A stretch of 64,000 nucleotides of DNA from Hirsutella rhossiliensis (lineage: Eukaryota > Ascomycota > Sordariomycetes > Hypocreales > Ophiocordycipitaceae): positions 1,798,001 through 1,862,000 of the forward strand of contig NW_025408670.1 of assembly GCF_020360975.1 (NCBI RefSeq), in the 5' to 3' direction. The notes below the pieces were generated by a model. The model was not told the origin of the DNA, made no database searches, and saw nothing but the letters and a program-made list of their open reading frames with translations. Shown here one piece after another: positions 25,856 through 34,689 of this stretch. The number at the start of each line of letters is the position of its first letter. Positions within the stretch are counted from its first letter, which is position 1. The position numbers and the translations under genes are program-made.

Positions 25856-27120
25856 TTGTTGCGTCGTCGCGAAATGTGAGATGTTTTGTGATCTGTGTAG
25901 ACCTTGATTTTGTGTTTGCTTCCGAGAAGGTAGTGTCGAAATTCCTTAAAAGCTTGAATGATTGCGAGGAATTCTTTGTCGTAGATGGGGTAATTGAGTT
26001 CTGCGCCATGTAGCTTTTTCGAGTAGAATGCAATTGGTCGTAGTCTTCCTTCATCGTCCTTCTGTCCGATTTGTGCTCCTAGAGCAAAGTCTGATGCATC
26101 GGTTTCGAGTTCGATTTGTCGTTCTGGATCGAAGGTGGTTAAGACCGGTTCTTGCGTAATCGTCGTTTTGATGCATTCGAAAGCTTCGTTGGCTTTGTCG
26201 TCCCATGTAAACTCTTTTTCCTTCTTCGTTAAGTCGTGTAGTGGTGTTGCAATCTTTCCGAAATCTTTGATGAATCGTCGGTAGTAATTCGCAAATCCTA
26301 GGAAACTTTGTACGTCCTTGACGTTCTTTGGCGTTGGCCATTCTTTGACTGAGTTGATCTTGTCTTGTTGCATTCGTATCTCTCCTGGTGAGATCGTGTG
26401 TCCGAGGAAATCTACTTCCTGTGTGTGGAACTTGCTTTTTTCTGGTTCAACCAGTAACTTCGCATTCTGAAGTGCGCGGAGTACCTTGTGGACGTGTTCC
26501 TTGTGTTCTTCTAGGGTGTCCGAGAAGATTAGGATATCATCCAGGTATACTACCACAAAGATGTCCAAGTGTTCGCGTAGGACATTGTTGATCATCCGTT
26601 GGAAGGTAGCTGGTGCATTTGTGAGTCCAAATGGCATTACCAGATATTCGAATAGTCCGAATTTCGTTCTGAAAGCTGTCATCCATTCGTGTCCCTTTTC
26701 ATGCGTATTAAGTTGTAGGCGCCTTTGAGATCGAGGCCGTAAACCATTTTTGCCGTGCAGTCGATCTCGTAGTTCCGATATAAGCGGTAATGGTGTTCGG
26801 TCCTTCATTGTAATATCGTTTAGGCGTCTGTAGTCGACAACTAGTCGTAGCTTGCCGTTTTTCTTTGGAACAAACATGACTGGGTAGCCTGCTTCGGATG
26901 TTGATGTTCGTATGTATCCCTTTCGTAGATTCTCGTCGAGGTAGTCGCGTAGCGTTTGCAGTTGCTTTTCGTTTAGGTTGTAAATCTTATGGAACGTCGG
27001 CGTTCTTCCATCTTTGAGACAAATTTCGTGGTCCCATTGACTGTGTTCGGGTAACCCTGTCTCGAGTTCTTCCTTGAAGAGTTTGTCGTATTTCCGGTAT
27101 TCCTGTGGGATGTTCTTCAT
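25852..27120 (-). CDS. Reverse transcriptase-RNase H (young family A)
   Basis: 422-residue frame. The RT fingers/palm include PVMFVPKKNGKLRLVVDYR, MPFGLTNAPATFQ and the catalytic YLDDILIF block. The RNase H has a TDASDFALGAQIGQ block and ends at YTDHK. The first palm motif, normally carrying the first catalytic Asp, reads as nonsense for 26 residues because three one-base losses (26747-26751, 26736-26738, 26696-26699) shift the frame out and back. The matching relic at 33046-33105 keeps all three bases. Its end is also shifted, with a missing A at 25884-25887. As printed the enzyme would be inactive. Confidence 0.9.
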   Translation of the reverse strand: MKNIPQEYRKYDKLFKEELETGLPEHSQWDHEICLKDGRTPTFHKIYNLNEKQLQTLRDYLDENLRKGYIRTSTSEAGYPVMFVPKKNGKLRLVVDYRRLNDITMKDRTPLPLISELRDRLHGKNGLRPRSQRRLQLNTHEKGHEWMTAFRTKFGLFEYLVMPFGLTNAPATFQRMINNVLREHLDIFVVVYLDDILIFSDTLEEHKEHVHKVLRALQNAKLLVEPEKSKFHTQEVDFLGHTISPGEIRMQQDKINSVKEWPTPKNVKDVQSFLGFANYYRRFIKDFGKIATPLHDLTKKEKEFTWDDKANEAFECIKTTITQEPVLTTFDPERQIELETDASDFALGAQIGQKDDEGRLRPIAFYSKKLHGAELNYPIYDKEFLAIIQAFKEFRHYLLGSKHKIKVYTDHKTSHISRRRNN

Positions 27121-27527
27121 TCTGTCTTGTGGGCTTTGTTCTTTCTTTTGAGAGCTGGTTTCCTTGACTCGAGCTCTTTGTTGATTTGTTCGAGGTCTTT
27201 CCTTAGAGTGGCAATAACTCTTCGGATCTTCTTGTTGTGTCCTTTGTTCTGTTTATGTCGGATGCCAGGTTGTACAGCCGTGTTGGTCAGTACGTGGGTC
27301 TTGTCAGTCGATTTTGTTGTGTCCGCCGGTTCGGTTGCTGTTTTCGTTTGTATCGCTGAAGCCCGTAATGATTTGCTTGAACGGTCATCCCTTTCGTCCT
27401 GTTCAGTGGCTAAATCATCGCAAAATTTTGCTTTCTCCCAAATCTGCTGGTCTTGAAACTTGCGTCGTCGTTCCAACGCAGCTGGCCAGTTTTCCAGTTG
27501 ATCAGTGGGTTGCTCTCCTGTAACCAT
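27117..27527 (-). CDS. Linker between protease and RT (young family A)
   Basis: 136-residue charged frame, coiled-coil-like near its end. It continues the protease frame in the relic (32340-32690) but is separated here by a missing C near 27450-27452. It meets the RT frame in an ATGA overlap at 27117-27120. The relic has the same length there, so this step may be a real feature of the family. Confidence 0.65.
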   Translation of the reverse strand: MVTGEQPTDQLENWPAALERRRKFQDQQIWEKAKFCDDLATEQDERDDRSSKSLRASAIQTKTATEPADTTKSTDKTHVLTNTAVQPGIRHKQNKGHNKKIRRVIATLRKDLEQINKELESRKPALKRKNKAHKTE

Positions 27528-27841
27528 GGAAGCCCTAACACAAGGTCGTGTTCTCCAATGTCCATGATGTCGAAGTCGACTCGTTCGTCGTGGCCCTGGA
27601 TATTGATGTCGAGGTGATCAATCTCCATATCAATGATTCCGTTGTTATAGTTGAAGGCCTCTCCTTCGATATTCGTGAGTTCATATGGATCTTTCTTGTG
27701 TCTCCATGGGAGTCGGTAACGATTGATGACTCTAGGTGAAACGTAATTGCCCATCGCGCCGCAATCCAATAGTGCGTGTACGTGATGTCCCGCGATTTGG
27801 ATGTCCAATACCATTTGGTTGCCATGGCTTGCCGTTGCCAT
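27410..27841 (-). CDS. Aspartic protease (young family A)
   Basis: Retroviral-type protease that would process Gag-Pol. The active-site motif reads LLDCGAMGN in place of the common LLDSGA, and the flap/second loop is followed by LVLGLPWL, typical of fungal gypsy proteases. About 110 residues are recognisable. The last 15 residues are out of frame. The upstream boundary with the spacer is unclear because frames shift there. Confidence 0.8.
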   Translation of the reverse strand: MATASHGNQMVLDIQIAGHHVHALLDCGAMGNYVSPRVINRYRLPWRHKKDPYELTNIEGEAFNYNNGIIDMEIDHLDINIQGHDERVDFDIMDIGEHDLVLGLPWLQESNPLINWKTGQLRWNDDASFKTSRFGRKQNFAMI

Positions 27842-28004
27842 GCATAGGGTCCTTGGATCTTGTCGTGTCGTGCCAGTCTGTAGCCCTTTACAGATGGCGT
27901 ACCTCGTTTTGCCTGGTCCTTATTCGTTTCATTTGGGTATTCTTCTTCGATTTGTTGTTGATATCGTTTCTTTATGTTTTCGTCGCGTGGTGTCGTGTCG
28001 GGGC

Positions 28005-28682
28005 TCAAGAGACTGATTTCTTGTAGCCAATCGAAGATTTCTTGTTTCTCAACGCTGTGTTGTTTGCATTGTGCTGCTTCGCAGTTGATTGCGTACCGTG
28101 CTTCGCAATTCTGTTCGTTTTCGTACCAGGAATCGAGTTTTCGTTCTGCGTCTTTCTGTTTTGCGCGTAGTTCTTCTGCGTTAATTTTCCTTGGTCGAAT
28201 GTAGCTTGTAGCCTTCGTAGGTGTCGCCAGTAGTCCTTTGGTGCACCGTTGTGTCGTTTGTGCCATGCTCGTGCCTTTTCGTGTTCGTGAACTTTGCAGT
28301 TCGGGTGTGCACATTCGTTGTAATCTTCTTCGTCGCATCTGATTCGTTGCGCGAGTCTTGTGAAGATAGATGGTTCGGATGCCTTAGAGCGAGTGGCGTT
28401 GTGCCATTCCCCAATTTTGGCGTGTTTGTGGATTTTGCATGTTTCCGAAAGACATCTCGTTAAAGAACCGTAATCATCGCGGCATTCAAGTGGCGTGCCG
28501 TAATCGGGTTCCAATAACATGACTTGGTCGTTCGGGTAACGTTGATCGATTTTCCAGTAGTCCAGTTCCGTGCTTAGGTAGGGTTTCGAAAGTATTTGTC
28601 CGTCGAATCTGACTGGGAAGGCGTCGTGTCGTGCCTTCATCTGAAGTGTATCATGCAGTCCAAATAGACGCATGAGATCCAT
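28005..28682 (-). CDS. Cys/His-repeat spacer between Gag and protease (young family A)
   Basis: About 225 residues. It contains two copies of a C-x4-C-x2-H-x7-W-H motif (near 28420-28475 and 28250-28310), and a third related copy lies in gag at about 29310-29370. These may be zinc-binding units, but I do not recognise the family. The frame differs from its neighbours because of single-base losses near 28641 and 28186. In the relic the longer runs restore continuity. Confidence 0.55.
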   Translation of the reverse strand: MDLMRLFGLHDTLQMKARHDAFPVRFDGQILSKPYLSTELDYWKIDQRYPNDQVMLLEPDYGTPLECRDDYGSLTRCLSETCKIHKHAKIGEWHNATRSKASEPSIFTRLAQRIRCDEEDYNECAHPNCKVHEHEKARAWHKRHNGAPKDYWRHLRRLQATFDQGKLTQKNYAQNRKTQNENSIPGTKTNRIAKHGTQSTAKQHNANNTALRNKKSSIGYKKSVS

Positions 28683-28724
28683 GAAATATGTTTGTGCTCT
28701 TCGTGACTGAGCACTGTTCTTGGG

Positions 28725-30364
28725 TCATCTGAAAATTCTCCTCGTGGTTGCCATTCTCGTTGTAGGGCTGTAAAGGTGTCGACCGCGGCGATAGCCACAG
28801 CGTAGTCTCCTCCGCGTGGTGCCGGTTGGTATCGAATCAATGCAGCTTGTTGGTTTCCGTGAGAATTTGAGGTATTTGTTGAGTTCCAATTTTGAGCATT
28901 TCTTCGAATTCTTCGAAGTATGGAGCGTGTTCTCCAATCGTGGCGTTTTCCTTAGTAGTGAGGGTGGTGGTGCGAGTTCATCCTCGTCTTCTGTTTCTTG
29001 TAGCGTGTCTTGTTCTTCAGAGCTTGTGTCGTCGAAACTTCGTTGTTCCTCTTCGGGTTGTTGTCCGAGTTTCGTGAGCATAAGGGCTGCGTCCGTATCT
29101 TCTTTGTTATGTTGTTTATAGACTGCCCGTCGTTGTTGTCGATCCTTATTTCGCATGTCTTCCTGGAATCGTTTGCCGTTCTTCCTGATCCAGTCTTGTG
29201 AGACTCCTTCAGGATAGGGGTATTCTGGTTCTGCGAATTTGACTTGTTTCTGTGTTGTGGGATCTCTTCGTTGCACCATTGCAAGGGTTTTCTTTGGTGG
29301 CTTTGGGAACCATCCGGTACCGTTTTTGTCGCTTAGGTGTACCGTGCATTTGTCGTCGTAGCATGCAGTCCAACTAAGGAGTTCATGCTTTGGTTCCTGC
29401 TTGTTAGTAGCGTTCAGGTGTCTCTTACCTTCTGGGGCTGGGGCCCAGTGAACTTTCTTCTCCTTGCGAGGTTGCTTGCAATTTCGTGAGAAATGTCCAA
29501 CTTTCCCGCAGTTGAAGCATTTTCCTTCGCCCTTCTTTGTTGCATCCAGGTCCATTTTGCCTGGGTTAGTTGTGTGGGCGTAAGCAATGGGAGTTTCGCG
29601 CTTCTTCTTGTAGTTGGCGCGTCGGTTAAAGTTGTTCCCATAGGAAGGGTTCCAGTTTCCTCTTCCTTGTTTCTTTTCTTGGCGTCGCGCATACTGTCTG
29701 TCGTCGATTCGTACTGCCATAGCAATGTAGTCCGAGAGGTTGTCAGGTCGATTTTCCTTGTAGAGCTCGTCCTTGACTTCTTCTTTCAGCCCGTCGTAGA
29801 ATCGTGACATAAGAGGTTCGTCGTCCCAATCAAGCTTTGAGGTGACTTGACGGAACTTCGCAGCATAATCCGATGCTGAGATCCTTTGTCGGAGTTCTCG
29901 AAGTTTCTGTTCGGCCTCTCGTTCCTCGTCGGTTGTTCCGAATACCTTCGTAATGGCTTCTTCGAATCCTTGGAAACTGGCAAAGACTTCGTCTGTCTCG
30001 TTGTCTCGTCGCGCTGGTTGGTTGTCGAGAAAGTCCCTCATGATGGGTCCAAACCAGGCGAGTGCCGTTCCAGATAAACAATTTCCTGCGTGGAGTACCT
30101 TTTCGACTGGGTCCGAGAGCTTGGTCGGATAGAATCGGTGGTAGGCTTTGAGTTGGGTGAGAAGTCTCGAAGCGTGCCATGAGTACCGTCGAATGGTCCT
30201 GGCTGTTTTGGTTTGACTGCTTCTCCGATGTCCCTGACTTGTCCGTTGCCTCCTCCGTTCCTGAGCACTTGGACCTCCTGTCGAAGGCTGATGATTTCGC
30301 GCATCATGTCCTGCGGCGACACGGTGTGTCCCGAGTTGGTTGATCCAGTTTGCTGTGCAGGCAT
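28725..30364 (-). CDS. Gag polyprotein (young family A), frameshifted
   Basis: The start at 30364 (MPAQQTG) is chosen because the relic begins at the same codon. An N-terminal polar region with a short coiled-coil-like stretch (SLRQEVQVL) is followed by a retrotransposon capsid domain (to about 29700) and a CCHC zinc knuckle C-F-N-C-G-K-V-G-H-F-S-R-N-C near 29480-29520. A lysine-rich tail, a Cys/His motif and an acidic C-terminus follow. The first 68 codons are out of frame with the rest: one base is missing at 30159-30164. More losses lie at 28950-28952 and 28855-28857. Confidence 0.85.
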
Positions 30365-30416
30365 GTTGACAGTTATGCGATATTGCTCAGAGAGACGCGG
30401 TATCGTTCTGAACAAG

Positions 30417-30427
30417 AGCTTTCAACG
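30417..30427 (-). promoter_or_regulatory. Primer-binding site, probable self-priming type
   Basis: Directly inside the 5' LTR, the minus strand reads CGTTGAAAGCT, which does not look like a tRNA 3' end. It is the exact complement of AGCTTTCAAC in the LTR (30623-30632 on the minus strand), about 45 bases downstream of the TATATA box, where transcription should begin. That is the layout of Tf1-type self-primed elements. Confidence 0.6.
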
Positions 30428-30927
30428 TGTGACGACCGGTGATATTCCCAAGGGATAAACCTGTCGTGGGGTTTATGTTGGCAGATACAACAGGGCGTGG
30501 TCTGAGCAATGATAAGTATGTCACGTTGGTGATGAGTCGGAGGTCGTAGACCGTAGACTGTAACCAGGTAATCAAGTGATCGGAATCAGAGATGAGATCG
30601 TGATAGGGATCGTAATGATTGTGTTGAAAGCTAAAGAGCTATCTAGTCTAAAGGAGTGGAATTGGGTGTCCTTATATACCCAGTGGTCCTTCGTGGATCA
30701 TTCAGCGAACGTGATGATCCTGTTCACGGATCGTTGGATCATTGAGACGATCCAATGATCCTGTACATCGTCGTTGGATCATCGAGATGATCCAATGAGC
30801 CGGATCGTTGGGATCACCAAGTGATCCAAATGATCCATCACGTGACTTCGCGGGATCCTGTACCCCTCCGTCACGTGTCGGCCTTGTTGAGGGCTGCTTG
30901 TGACCAACCGTTGGTCGGGTCGTAACA
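30428..30927 (-). repeat. 5' LTR of young family A element
   Basis: 500 bp, apparently identical to 23072-23571. The minus-strand TATATA box lies near 30675-30682. The right flank repeats CTAAC at 30928-30932. Confidence 0.95.
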
Positions 30928-30932
30928 CTAAC

Positions 30933-31420
30933 TTAGTTAGAGTAATCGAGCTCCTACGACGTATAACGTATATAGGGGGCTAAGCGGGTAGCGCCGGCCT
31001 ATACTTAGCGCTTATACTATAAGAGGTTAGTAGATAATATCTATTACGCTTACCTAACTATAGACTTATAGGGGTAGTAAAGATAGAGGCGGGGGCTAAG
31101 GGGCCGGGCGTTATAGGTAGCGGCGGGGACGGTATTATTACCTTAAAGGGCGATATAAGGGCGAATAGTATAGTAAAGGCGGCGGCGGCGGCGGTAGGAG
31201 CGGTAGTAGCGGCGCGGGTAGGAGCGGCGGCAGTAGTAGAGTTATCGTCGGCCGCGGCTAGTATAGCGTCGACGAATAACTCTATACGCTCTAAGAAGGA
31301 GGAGGTAGGAGAGGGAGAGGTAGATATATCTATCGCGGAAGTTAGCTTAATAGAATACGGCCTCCTACTTAATAGGGCGTAGAACTTACTAGTTAAAGTT
31401 ATTATTATTATTAGGGCCGT
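30933..31420 (-). pseudogene. Element 4 antisense frame, 5' half
   Basis: Continues into 22560-23071 once the young element and one CTAAC are left out. It reads Ala/Thr/Pro/Ser-rich, with a short helix-like region (FLERIELFVDA) near the N-terminus and a basic Arg-rich end. It starts upstream of 31400, start codon not certain. GC-rich but without CpA/TpG. Unknown function, possibly an accessory protein of the element. Confidence 0.45.
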
Positions 31421-31890
31421 TATTACTACTACTACTACTACTATAAGTATATATTAATAGAGCGGCCTATATAGCTAGGAATAGACTAACGCCTTAAGTA
31501 AAGTAGAACTTACTTATTAATACTATTACTATAGTTAAAGAAAGGAGAAAAGAAAAGGAAGGGGGAAGGAGGGGATACCGCCTTATATACCCCTTAGTAG
31601 AAGATACTACCTAAGGTAGAGGGGATAGGTAACCTAAGGCTTACGTAGGTCTAGACCGGCCGCCGGCTACCTAGGGGCGTATATAATAAGTTACGCCCTT
31701 ATTTAAACGGCTAGCCGGCCGACGAGTATAGAGCTAGGTTCCGGCTACTTAAGCTAATAGGTGCGGGGATAATAGGGCTAGTAGGGCCGGCTTAATTAAC
31801 GGGAAAGGGTAGGGAAGAGCTAGTAGTATAGGCCTAATTATATAGGAGTAGATAATAAGGCAGCCCTATACCGCGCTTAAGGGAGGGTAT
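31421..31890. other. Element 4 3' region, no gene recognised
   Basis: RIP-mutated, mixed GC. Short ATT/ACT runs near 31400-31440 and a purine-rich tract (aagggagggt) at 31879-31889 just before the right LTR, the likely polypurine tract. Nothing else seen. Confidence 0.5.
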
Positions 31891-32078
31891 TATATAAGAG
31901 TCTTTAACTATTATAGGTAATAGGCTTAGGCTATAGCTTAAGCTATATAGTTATATATAAAGGGCCGGATCCTATATATATAAGGGCGGGCTAGCCGCGT
32001 ATAAAAGAGCTCTATATAGTATATTAATATTATCCTATAGATAGCACCTATATATATACCTCTACTTACTTTATAATA
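31891..32078 (+). repeat. Element 4 LTR, right
   Basis: Direct repeat of 17241-17426 with a few differences, followed by target copy CTAAC at 32079-32083. Confidence 0.8.
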
Positions 32079-32083
32079 CTAAC

Positions 32084-34313
32084 TTATATAGAGATATAAG
32101 ATAGATTTATTTAAACTTATAAATATTAAAGGAGAGGCCTTTAACTATAATAATAGAATTATTAATATAAAGATTAATTACCTCGATATTAATATCTAGG
32201 GCTATAATAAATAAGTTAACTTTAATATTATAGATATTAAAGAATATAACCTTATACTAAGGCTTTTATAGCTATAGGAGAGTAACTTATTAATTAACTA
32301 GAAAACTAGCTAGCTATATTAAAATAAAGATATAAGTTTTTAAGACTAATAGATTTAAAAGAAAGTAAAATTTTATAATAATTTAGCTACTAAATAAGAT
32401 AAAAGGGATAACTATTTAAGTAAATTATTATAGGCTTTAGTAATATAAACGAAAATAATAACCGAACTAATAGATATAATAAAATCGATTAATAAAACCT
32501 ATATACTAACTAATATAGCTATATAACCTAGTATCTAATATAAATAAAATAAAGGATATAATATAAAGATTTAAAGAGTTATTACTACTTTAAAGAAAGA
32601 CCTTAAATAAATTAATAAAGAGCTTAAGTTAAGGGAAACTAGCTTTAAAAAGAAAGAATAAAGCCTATAAGATAAAATAAAGAATATCCCTTAAGAATAC
32701 TAGAAATATAATAAACTCTTTAAATAAGAACTTAAGATAGGGTTACTTAAATATAGCTAATAAGACTATAAAATTTATCTTAAGAATAAAATAAAGCTAA
32801 CGTTTTATAAGATCTATAACTTAAATAAAAAGTAACTATAAACGCTATATAACTACTTTAACGAGAATCTATAAAAGGGATATATATAAATGCTAATATC
32901 TAAAGTAAGCTACCTAGTTATATTTATTTTAAAGAAAAATAGTAAGCTATAACTAGTTATTAACTATAGACGCTTAAATAATATTATAATAAAGGACTAA
33001 ATACTATTACTACTTATATTAGAACTATAAGATCGACTATATAATAAAAAATAGTTTATAGCCCTTATTTTTAATAGCGCTTATAACTTAATATATATAA
33101 AAAAAGGATATAAATAGATAATAGCCTTTAAAACAAAATTTAGACTATTTAAATATCTAGTAATACTATTTAAACTTATAAATATACTAGCTACCTTTTA
33201 ATAGATAATTAATAATATCCTATATAAATACTTAGATATCTTTATAATAGTATACTTAAATAATATCTTAATCTTCTTAAATACCTTAGAAGAATATAAG
33301 GAATATATTTATAAGGTACTCCGCGTACTTTAAAATATAAAGTTATTAGTTAAACTAAAGAAAAGTAAGTTTTATATATAAGAAGTAAACTTCCTTAAAT
33401 ATATAATCTTACTAAGAGAGATATAAATATAATAAGATAAGATTAACTTAGTTAAAGAATAGCTAATACTAAAGAACGTTAAGGATATATAAAGTTTCCT
33501 AGGATTTATAAATTACTATTAATAATTTATTAAAGATTTTAGAGAGATTATAGTACTACTATATAACTTAATAAAAAAGGAAAAAGAATTTATATAAGAT
33601 AATAAAGCAAATAAAGCTTTTAAATATATTAAAACTATAATTATATAAGAACTAGTCTTAATTACTTTTAATTTAAAATAATAAATTAAACTTAAAACTA
33701 ATATATTAGACTTTACTTTAAAAGTATAAATTAGATAAAAAGATAATAAAGAAAGACTATAACCGATTATATTTTATTTAAAGAAGCTATATAGTATAAA
33801 ACTTAATTACCCTATTTATAATAAAGAACTCCTTATAATTATTTAAGCTTTTAAGGAATTTTAATACTACCTTCTTAAAAGTAAGTATAAAGTTAAGGTT
33901 TATATAGATTATAAAAATATCTTATACTTTATAATAATATAATAGTTAAATAAATAATAGATTTAATAGGCCGAATACTTATTAGAATTTAACTATAAAA
34001 TAATCTATAAAAAAGGAATAGAAAATAGTTAAGCTAATACCCTTATTTAATAAAGTAACTATAATATAAGGGTACTTATAATAAAAGGATAGCTCTTAGA
34101 AATTAATAAAAATAAGAACTATTAGTAACGATAGCTAAATATAATATTTAAAGTATAACTTAATAACTTAATATACTAAAAGATCCTAAAATAAATAAAA
34201 GAATATAAAGTACTAAATAGATATAATATAAAATATTTAGAAGTTTTAATATATAAAAATAAAATTTAGATACTACTAGAATTATAAGATAAAATTATAT
34301 AAGATATATACTT
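32084..34313 (+). pseudogene. Family A protease end, RT, RNase H and start of integrase (RIP-mutated)
   Basis: Resumes family A exactly where 17240 stopped. Protease tail to about 32330, linker to 32690, RT about 32690-33500 (KKWFTALD-like first palm block at 33046-33070, active site YLNN near 33255), RNase H about 33500-34000, then the start of the integrase zinc domain, cut at 34313 by element 5. Single-base runs here are one longer than in the young copy at 33046-33051, 33062-33064, 33099-33105 and 33913-33917. Confidence 0.85.
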
Positions 34314-34687
34314 TAATAGGGATAAGGGTATATACCTAAAGCACGCGTAGTATATAACTAAGGATTAGTAAAGTAATTAACTATATAATTATCTAATTAT
34401 TTAGCCTATATATAGCTCTAAGGGCCTTAGGTTATAAATATAAGTCTTAGAGATTTTTTTACTCTATACCTCTTTATCTCTACTAAAGTCGCGTAACTAG
34501 CGGTATCTACTTTAAAAGGGAAAAATAAAAATTTAAATTAACTATAATTAAAGAAGATACTTAATTAAATAATTAAGGTCTTTATAATGCCTTTAAGTAT
34601 ACTTAAAAGTAAGTTAAAAGGGGAGTACTAAGGGTCTTATCCCCCCTTAATAAGCTAATATCTATAAGAGTACGATCTTACTTATTA
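34314..34687 (-). repeat. Element 5 LTR, left (3' LTR)
   Basis: About 374 bp, direct repeat of 47219-47593. The 47 kb copy is slightly less mutated (CCCGTTA end against CTTATTA here). Confidence 0.85.
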
Positions 34688-34689
34688 AA

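Larger units (their letters stand above)
23072..30927 (-). mobile_element. Family A Ty3/gypsy chromovirus, young unmutated copy
   Basis: 7,856 bp with 500-bp LTRs that look identical by eye, TG...CA ends and CTAAC duplications. Genes lie on the minus strand in the order gag, Cys/His spacer, protease, RT-RNase H, integrase, chromodomain, with normal CpA/TpG content. The chromodomain after integrase marks it as a chromovirus. Identical LTRs mean a recent insertion, after RIP of the host element. The coding region is broken by at least ten one-base losses compared with the relic, so this sequence as given cannot make full proteins. Confidence 0.95.
17241..32078 (+). mobile_element. Element 4: Ty3/gypsy retrotransposon (RIP-mutated) hosting the young family A copy
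   Basis: LTRs at 17241-17426 and 31891-32078 flank gag-pol on the + strand and an antisense frame near the 3' end. CTAAC lies on both sides (17236-17240 and 32079-32083), and family A protease continues across it. Without the young insertion (23072-30927) and one target copy the element is about 7.0 kb. Parts are GC-rich despite RIP: CpG is plentiful and only CpA/TpG are gone. Confidence 0.85.

Noticed and set aside
34303..34313. Target-site duplication for element 5
   Set aside because: The bases beside the two outer LTR ends do not match even when CpA change is allowed, so none is claimed.
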